Source: Branchiostoma floridae (lineage: Eukaryota > Chordata > Leptocardii > Amphioxiformes > Branchiostomatidae). Taken from it: a stretch of DNA of 64,000 nt. Shown in pieces: positions 58,152-64,000 of this stretch (position 1 is its first letter; each line of letters opens with the position of its first letter). The notes under the pieces are model-generated. The model saw nothing but the letters and a program-made list of their open reading frames with translations, was not told the origin of the DNA and did no database searches. Position numbers and translations under genes: made by a program. The stretch is from the NCBI RefSeq assembly GCF_000003815.2, contig NC_049989.1:12904810-12968809 (forward strand), read 5' to 3'.

Positions 58152-61100
58152 CGGTGCGACGATAAATTCCCTCGCCGATGAAACCGTCGAACAGGTTCTT
58201 CGCTCGGCCGTCTTGGACTTCCAAGACGTCTTAAACTTCGGTTACACGTGCAGTAGGTTCAACGCTGTCGCAAGAACTGGTGAGATTTGGAGGCTCAAGT
58301 TGTTTAAAAGGTAGGGCAATGTTTGCATTTTGTCTACGTAAACGTCAAAATATATCCACGACCCTGCAACCTACTTTTGGCCGCCAGACCAAATTCATCA
58401 AGATACCATATGTATAATTTTTGCATTATTCACTGTAATAGTATGTAGACATTCATAATTATGTTACATGCAGCAAATTATTGATAAATTATGAACGTTA
58501 ACGTGTGATCTTCGCGCGTTCCTTCTTTGTTGGCATTAAAACAACACAGATGGACTTAATGCAATATTTTAGGATTGAAGATTCAAATATATCACATGTC
58601 ATGTACTATATATACATATGATCGACGCGATCGTATCTTTAAAATGTTTTTGAAGTCGGAAGACCAAATAGGTCAAAGGTCAACCCACAACCACTTCCGG
58701 TATGTGCAGGGTTCAGTACCGGAAGTCAGGGCCTGCACATGGTGCTTGAGTTTCGGGTGGAACTTCAAGGTTTTTCAAAGGATCATAAGATTCTTGGAAG
58801 AACCAGAATGTCCTTCACGTTTGGTTTTGAGATAAAAGAAGAAGATGTGGAGAAAGGTGATAGTAGTAGTAGCTGTCAAAGCATACCTGAACTTACTACT
58901 ACTAGTGGTGGTGCTCTAAAAGAGTGCCCCCCTCCCCCCTTACCTGCAAGGGAAATCACCGTATCCTTTTCTGAAGTGCCACAACCGACAGCCACCAGTG
59001 GGTTAACACTAGAGGGAGGAGAAGTGTTATCCTACATAACCTGTCCTGAAAGCAAGTGCTTAGAAGGAAGTACTTCGGAGTCAGACCTCATCCCCAATGT
59101 GTACGAAGGCGGCATGAAGATCTGGGAGTGTTCTGTGGACCTTGTGCAGTACCTCAGGGAGATCGCGTACCCGTGGACCGGAAAAAACGTGCTTGAGCTC
59201 GGCTGCGGTGCAGGCCTACCCGGGATTCTCGCACTCACAAAGGGAGCGGGAAAGATCCACTTCCAAGACTACAACGAGGAAGTTCTGCAAACCGTGACCA
59301 TTCCGAACGTCTCGCTCAATACGGGAACAGGTGTCTACGCCGCCAGATGTAAATTTTTTGCAGGGGACTGGAGCGGAGTTCAGAAACTTTTGACGGAGGA
59401 ATTCAAGTCTACCAGCGACAAATATGACGTCATCCTTACATCCGAGACAATCTACAACACGGCGTCCTATCAGAAGTTGCATGACTTGATGAAGAGCGTA
59501 CTCGCTCCGAATGGAACAGTGTACCTGGCCGCAAAGACGCACTACTTTGGCGTGGGAGGGGGGACAAGGTTATTCGAGGAATTCCTCCGAAAGGAAGACG
59601 TCTTCTCAAGTGAAGTGTGCAAGGTTTACTCAGAAGGAGTCAACCGAGAGATTCTCAAGATTGAGATGAAGAAGTCTTGACAGACTGACCAGCACTTGAT
59701 AATGAGCAAATAAGTGACTGTCAGTGCTTCAACAGTTAAATCTTGTAACTAGAGTACTTCTGTATAGTGTGGGTAAAAATCTTTAAAAGTAACTGTTAGG
59801 TACTGATTGACTGAGGGCTCAAAATACTTTTTTCTGCATACCTGCACTGCACATCGAAAATTACCTGCACCCGACAAATTTTACCTGCACCACTCTGAAT
59901 TTAGAAAGTATGGAACGTACTAAAATTGTTGAGGAACCATTGTTATTATTTCTTTTATACTTAATAGGGTGGTAACTAGGGCTGGGTACCGGTACAGCGT
60001 ACCAGTACAAAACCGTTTTTTCTTATTGGACCAGTCCAGAAAAACCGGACCTGAAAAAATTAGGTGGACCGGATGTTGGACCGATTGGTAAATTAACAGA
60101 TTATTTTATCAGTTATTCACACGTTTTGGTACTTGCTGGTAGAAGAAAATAACAAGAGTGAAGAGGAGTTCCTACCATGGTTTACAGCCAATCGTACAGG
60201 TGCAGTTAGCGTTGTAGGATTTTAAAACGCCAGTGTAAGTCTAATACTCCGCTGAACAGATTTCTTTGTAGTGAAAAAGACCATTGGTATGAATGAGTCA
60301 TACTGAATCAGGTCCAGGTTCAGGACCTGAACCTGATCCTTTGGACCTGAACCGGACCTGGACCTGAATTTTCTGTACCGGTACCCAGCCCTCGTGGTAA
60401 CAGTCAATGCAGCTATTATAACAATCCACATACACTTACATCATAACATCATAGGACGTTTATGTATAAAACGCAGTACTTGGACCAGTGCAGGTTAGGT
60501 GCAGGTAGACACCAGAAATACCTGCACAGCTCCAATTTTACCTGCACTAACCTGCATATGCAGGTGGTATTTCGAGCCCTGCTACTAATAGTAGAATTTC
60601 AGTAGATTTTCAGTAGAGCAACTTCTACTGTCTGTCACACTAAACCACTACTGCATATTTAAGCAACCGCATTACTTTGATTTTCAATAGGGACAAATCT
60701 TGCTTGAACTGATAATAACAAAATTACATGGCATGTATCATATACATACTGGTCAGCTCCACCAGTGTAATATGTGGTATTGTTATGAAAACAAAGATGA
60801 AAGTTTATTGTTATGAAAACAAAAATGACTCCGGCCTTGCAAAATGTTTTGTACCTTTCAGTATACTAAAATCTAATGGTAATGTTATGGCAATATCAAT
60901 ATAAATACAAAACTTTTCAAAATGGAAATACTTTGTGGAAGCAGTTTTGAGTCAGAACAGGCTCAATATAATGATGTAAAGCTGTACAATGTTCCTAACA
61001 AATGATCAATATTATTTTTCAATCTTTTTTTTTTTGCAAAAGATGATTTTATTAAAAGATGAGATAGATTCTTTTCAAACTGTCTATAGTCATCAATTCT

Positions 61101-62916
61101 CATATTTCTTCTGTCACAGTGTGTGCACTGAAGTCTGAAGCAAAGATCTAGTAGAACTCTACAAACGCCACCCTGGACATATTTAAGTTTGGTGTGTTTG
61201 TGTGTGTCAGTCCTGAGTGAAAGATTGTCAGTGCAGTTGGGCATAGCCAACCCCTGTGCTGTGATTTTGACCCCTGTGCTGTGCTTTAAACACTGTAGGT
61301 GGCTTTTCTGTAGAAAATGTTGACTTTATAGTTCATTGCATAATTTGGCCCTCAAGATGCAGAAAATAGTGTTTCTGAGGGTTCTATTATGACTTTAATA
61401 AAAAAATTTTAGGTGGAGGTACCATACGGAAAGTAGTTGTCTTTGGCGTTTATTATATACTATCTACAGTCGCTTCTAGCTCTGACATTCATTACACACT
61501 ATATACAGTCGCTTCTCTGCTGTTCTGTCTGGGAACGCGGACCATCTTAACGTCTAGAATCGTCCAAATCTTGGACGCAGGCGCTGATTGGTCCCTATAG
61601 CTACGCATGAGCGAATTATGGAATGGGTCCAAGCGATCGTTCGAACAGCCGTTACGTCCACTTGTGGGAGGCCTGTTATCATCGAATGAGCACTCTAGAA
61701 CCCATTCCTTACTTTGGTTATTAACTAACTGTCACTGACGTTAGCACCAAATGGTTTCAATCTACAGGTCTCCAGACGGACAGCAGAAGTGAACACAGGA
61801 GTGAACTACTATCCGAATGGTACCCAGGCTATTACCATGTCGCTTTGCAGAGCTAAGAGTAAGATGCTCCCTACCCTGTAGGAAAAATCCTGGTGAGAAC
61901 CCTGTTACATGTCCCAAAATTTTGTTTCTTACAAAGATGGCCCTCGCTGAAAATGCGGTACAGCCCGAAGAAGCAGTACAACTGGCCAATGGAGTTCGAG
62001 AACCGGTTCAAGTGCGGACGGCTGGTGCGAGAGCTCCTGGTCACGTTCTCGCCGCAGTTCTACCACAAGGACGAGGTTCCGTCCGAGGCATTCCGACCGT
62101 TCTCCGAGCTGGCGGGACGGAATGAGTGCATGATGCGCAGCGTGCTCAATGAACTGATGGTTCTTCTACACGATAAACAACGGTATGGCACTACAGTAGA
62201 AGTCAGTTAATTGCACAATGGATTAAAGTACACTTCTGTTAACTGCACGGAGTCCCAAAATCCCAAACTGGTGCGGTCCAACTTGATAACTTCGCATTAT
62301 TGCACCAGCCGGATAATTGTATGAAATTCACTGGTAAATAGGCCAAGCAATTATATGAACCAAGCGGCTTCTACTGTATTACCTTTTGTTTAGGCTACAC
62401 CAATTCAATTTGTTGGTTCTTTGATTTTTCTGAAAAAAAAAACAAGCAACAGGGAAAATTTTTTTTAAAGAATTTTCAAAAGGTTGAGGTTAAGATATAG
62501 GCTAATACAAAACATGAACTTGTCTGCTTGAAAAAACAAACACTACTTGACTGTAAAGAAGTTTTTGATATAGGCGTATTTATTATTTAATGAAAATTTT
62601 TACTGCAATGGTAAATTTGTATTGACCCTATAAAGGTAGTCAATTAACTGTACTGAAAAATTGTCAAATGGCTTCATAGAAATTACATGGTGAAAATTTG
62701 CTTAATGAAAGGTGTGGTGAATTCTTGTTTTTTTTTAGGAGCAGGCGATTCCGAATCAATTAATTAACCTTTAACTTTTACCATTTAGGAAACACTCAGA
62801 CCTGACCCTGAAATACTACGGAGAGAAGGTCTTGAGGTACATGCAGCACCAGCACCTGAAGGGGGAGTGGCAGCAGGTGCTGGAACAGCCTGCAGAGCAG
62901 CAGAGCTTGTTGGAAG
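58144..62916 (+). CDS. FBXO21: FBXO21 orthologue, exons 1-3 (3' part beyond the window)
   Basis: F-box substrate adaptor of an SCF-type ubiquitin ligase. Exons 58144-58310 (phase 2), 61937-62182 (phase 2) and 62789-62916 (phase 1) join in frame; donors GTAGGG, GTATGG, GTTAGT; acceptors AAAG and TTTAG. The F-box is about residues 8-50 (SLADETVEQVLRSAVLDF, DVLNFGYTCSRFNAVAR, EIWRLKLFKRWPSL). It continues RYSPKKQYNWPMEFENRF, then SDLTLKYYGEKVLRYMQ and AEQQSLLEG, which correspond to the vertebrate FBXO21 segment before its transglutaminase-like and YccV-like domains. Those domains are not in this window. Intron 1 (3.6 kb) holds METTL18. A family P MITE starts 10 bp after exon 2. Confidence 0.92.
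58670..58682 (+). promoter_or_regulatory. Perfect DR1 nuclear-receptor half-site pair
   Basis: AGGTCA A AGGTCA, two identical half-sites with a 1-bp spacer, the type bound by HNF4, COUP-TF or PPAR/RXR. It lies 126 bp upstream of the METTL18 start. Confidence 0.5.
58693..58726. promoter_or_regulatory. Inverted pair of ETS (GABPA-type) sites
   Basis: ACTTCCGG at 58693 and ACCGGAAGT at 58718 face each other. Next to each is a GTGCAGG / CCTGCAC motif, also inverted. Such paired ETS sites are common in TATA-less housekeeping promoters; they suggest an own promoter for METTL18. Confidence 0.55.
58808..59680 (+). CDS. METTL18: METTL18 orthologue, protein-histidine N-methyltransferase, single exon, nested in FBXO21 intron 1
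   Basis: SAM-dependent seven-beta-strand enzyme; the vertebrate orthologue methylates a histidine of ribosomal protein RPL3. Start chosen at 58808 (MSFTFGFEIKEED), since METTL18 proteins begin with a similar MTFQFNF-type stretch; the frame is open 23 codons further upstream without similarity. 290 residues. Low-complexity N-terminal region to about 90; YEGGMKIWEC at 99-108; motif I LELGCGAGLPGI about 129-140; HFQDYN 151-156; DVILTSETIYN 207-217; KTHYFGVGGG 243-252, the last two characteristic of METTL18. No intron, as in vertebrates. Lies on the same strand as FBXO21, between its exons 1 and 2. Confidence 0.96.
   Translation: MSFTFGFEIKEEDVEKGDSSSSCQSIPELTTTSGGALKECPPPPLPAREITVSFSEVPQPTATSGLTLEGGEVLSYITCPESKCLEGSTSESDLIPNVYEGGMKIWECSVDLVQYLREIAYPWTGKNVLELGCGAGLPGILALTKGAGKIHFQDYNEEVLQTVTIPNVSLNTGTGVYAARCKFFAGDWSGVQKLLTEEFKSTSDKYDVILTSETIYNTASYQKLHDLMKSVLAPNGTVYLAAKTHYFGVGGGTRLFEEFLRKEDVFSSEVCKVYSEGVNREILKIEMKKS
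59813..60581. mobile_element. CAGGGCTCGAAATAC-type element, interrupted
   Basis: Left GAGGGCTCAAAATAC and right GTATTTCGAGCCCTG. Internal ACCTGCAC motifs as in 42708-43036. Split by the element at 59977-60393. Flanks TGACT and CTACT are a decayed 5-bp duplication at best. Confidence 0.75.
59977..60393. mobile_element. Nested TAGGGCTGGGTACCGG element with perfect 8-bp TSD
   Basis: TAGGGCTGGGTACCGGTAC and GTACCGGTACCCAGCCCT ends. GTGGTAAC is duplicated at 59969-59976 and 60394-60401 and is present once in the uninterrupted relative near 42848. The interior has CCGGACCTG / CAGGTCC motifs. Confidence 0.85.
60602..61936. other. Rest of FBXO21 intron 1, no further gene seen
   Basis: AT-rich to about 61400. 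CTCAAGATGCAGAAAATAGT near 61350 matches pieces of the hAT-type copies at 45511 and of 1930-1975. A GC-richer block at 61500-61720 was not identified. Confidence 0.4.
62192..62378. mobile_element. TA-flanked MITE, family P, best-preserved copy
   Basis: TACAGTAGAAGTCAGTTAAT and AAGCGGCTTCTACTGTA ends with TA tips. Internal CACTTCTGTTAACTGCAC as in 5205. Starts 10 bp downstream of the FBXO21 exon-2 splice donor. Confidence 0.8.
62395..62715. repeat. Decayed relative of the AGGCCACACC TIR element
   Basis: AGGCTACACCAATTCAATTT left and GAAAGGTGTGGTGAATTC right resemble 25483-25834, with TTCTTTGATTTTTCTGAAAA inside. Confidence 0.5.
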
Positions 62917-63199
62917 GTTAGTCAGCAAGATGATTCTGATTGGTCAACTTTGGAATGTGATCAATTAGTCAGGTGTGCCATTAGCCCTCAGTGCTCACCC
63001 ATACTTGTTCTGAACGTGTGTCTCTGCCTGGGGGGCTGGCTTGTGCATGTGTGTTCTTCTTGCTTACATTGCAGACATGGCATCCCTGATTATGGTTTCA
63101 CCTGTACCTGTAGAAATTGCTTAGTAATACACTGTTTCCACTTCTTCGTACCCTGGGAAAACCAGACTTCTAAGAGGCTGTGTGTAAAGGGTTACCATC

Positions 63200-63553
63200 A
63201 GGCTTTTAGCAAGGATTTTATTATAGGGAGTCCAAATTTCTCTGAGTCGCGGTAAGTCAGACTACTGTAGGGGGTCCAGGGCTTCTACCTTCCATGGTGC
63301 AGAGTTTTTGATGATCTAAAGCTAAAATAGTGCATTGTAAGGTATCCTAAGAGGCAAAAATACTGTTACAGATGTCACAGTACGTAGAAGACTGTGACCA
63401 CAGATGACCTGGTAGTATCCCTGGTCAATCAGAATTTCATGCTTGTAAGAGGATTATCTCCCCAGTGTATGGGCATCCAGTGCCTCAAATTTCTTGTTAT
63501 TTTAAGGAAAGTGCGTCCAGATGACGCCTTGACCGTGCCTGGCTAAAAGCCTG
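63200..63553. repeat. Dispersed repeat, family Z, copy 2
   Basis: AGGCTTTTAGC...GGCTAAAAGCCT ends. The interior shares CTACCTTCCATGG, TATCCCTGGTCAATCAGAAT and CCCCAGTGTA with 22443-22816. In FBXO21 intron 3. Confidence 0.7.
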
Positions 63554-64000
63554 GTTTCCGTTCCCCACCACCCACGCACCCGCAACTACATGTAATATAC
63601 ACCAGCCCCACTATCCAGCTGGCCCCATTAAATGCTGGCCCCCAACTATCGCTTGCCTTTTAAGGCTGAATCGTGGGGCTGGTGTAAACTGAAGGGGGGC
63701 ATGTGTGGCGAGGGGTCGGTAGCAAACCTTTCCCGTGCTGGCTCAAATCAGTCTGGTGTCCCAGGGTTCTTCTTTGGGGACCGCATGACATATCCCATCA
63801 CATCCTGCCTTCATGTCAACCTCCCAACATGCATACATACACTGAGTCATACTCTTATCAAGCTGTAGCATTAAAAAAGTTCTGCTTCCAGTGCGATCAT
63901 CATGTCCCTATCACTTCATCCAGTCTATGATTCAATAAAGTTCTTTAGCGTAAGGTTTGGACGACCTCGTTTCCTTTTTGCTTCTGGGGACCAAACGAGA
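63554..64000. other. FBXO21 intron 3 to window end, no exon seen
   Basis: Checked for the next FBXO21 exon (expected to begin near an AVYIDQY-type sequence); nothing convincing before base 64000. Confidence 0.5.

Noticed and set aside
58739-58807. Upstream 23-codon extension of METTL18
   Set aside because: It begins at an earlier ATG but shows no family similarity; MSFTFGF at 58808 matches the usual METTL18 N-terminus.

Overview
This is a TE-rich window of animal nuclear DNA from a draft assembly with five N gaps. It is most like an amphioxus (Branchiostoma) or a close invertebrate deuterostome. That assignment is an inference from intron-split orthologues of vertebrate genes (TMEM17, DNTTIP1, FBXO21, METTL18, KCTD7/14) in a compact order, plus very many short terminal-inverted-repeat (TIR) elements and tRNA-derived SINEs. 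No bacterial, organellar or CRISPR features were seen.

Layout. Bases 1-4017 are repeats. A KCTD7/14-like terminal exon follows on the minus strand (4018-4718) and carries a one-base frameshift near 4320. Bases 5390-16490 are one large array of about 162-bp monomers. Roughly every 1.0-1.4 kb the array is punctuated by a Helitron-like 3' terminus (hairpin, 10 nt, CTAG), and it contains an inverted duplication at 13784-14735. A tandem duplication of a promoter-like unit follows (16436-17795). Two further KCTD-like terminal exons lie on the plus strand (21019-21687 and 23580-24257), with a candidate shared first exon at 19752. DNTTIP1 runs on the minus strand (nine exons recovered, 28542-38270; the last exon or exons not found). 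It is head to head with TMEM17 on the plus strand (four exons, complete, 38732-45410), with 461 bp between the start codons. After a repeat block comes a two-exon secreted protein on the minus strand (51446-54266, 422 aa) with a possible TGF-beta-propeptide-like region and no ligand domain. FBXO21 (plus, exons 1-3, runs off the window) carries a complete METTL18 gene inside its first intron, on the same strand.

The genes are mostly housekeeping or regulatory: a ciliary transition-zone membrane protein, a MiDAC deacetylase-complex subunit, a ribosomal-protein histidine methyltransferase, an F-box ubiquitin-ligase adaptor and KCTD/CUL3-type adaptors. They are neighbours rather than one pathway. 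Four of them start at an ATGGCGG context resembling the TISU/YY1 element, while the secreted-protein gene has a TATA-like box instead.

The most distinctive material is in the repeats: the satellite/Helitron composite array, a 42-bp palindrome present in some array units and absent from others, CAGGG...CCCTG elements that split into 5-bp and 8-bp target-site-duplication groups, nested insertions with readable target sites, and a 424-bp foldback built of short CRISPR-like periodic motifs. All coordinates and splice sites come from reading the sequence; no database search was run.
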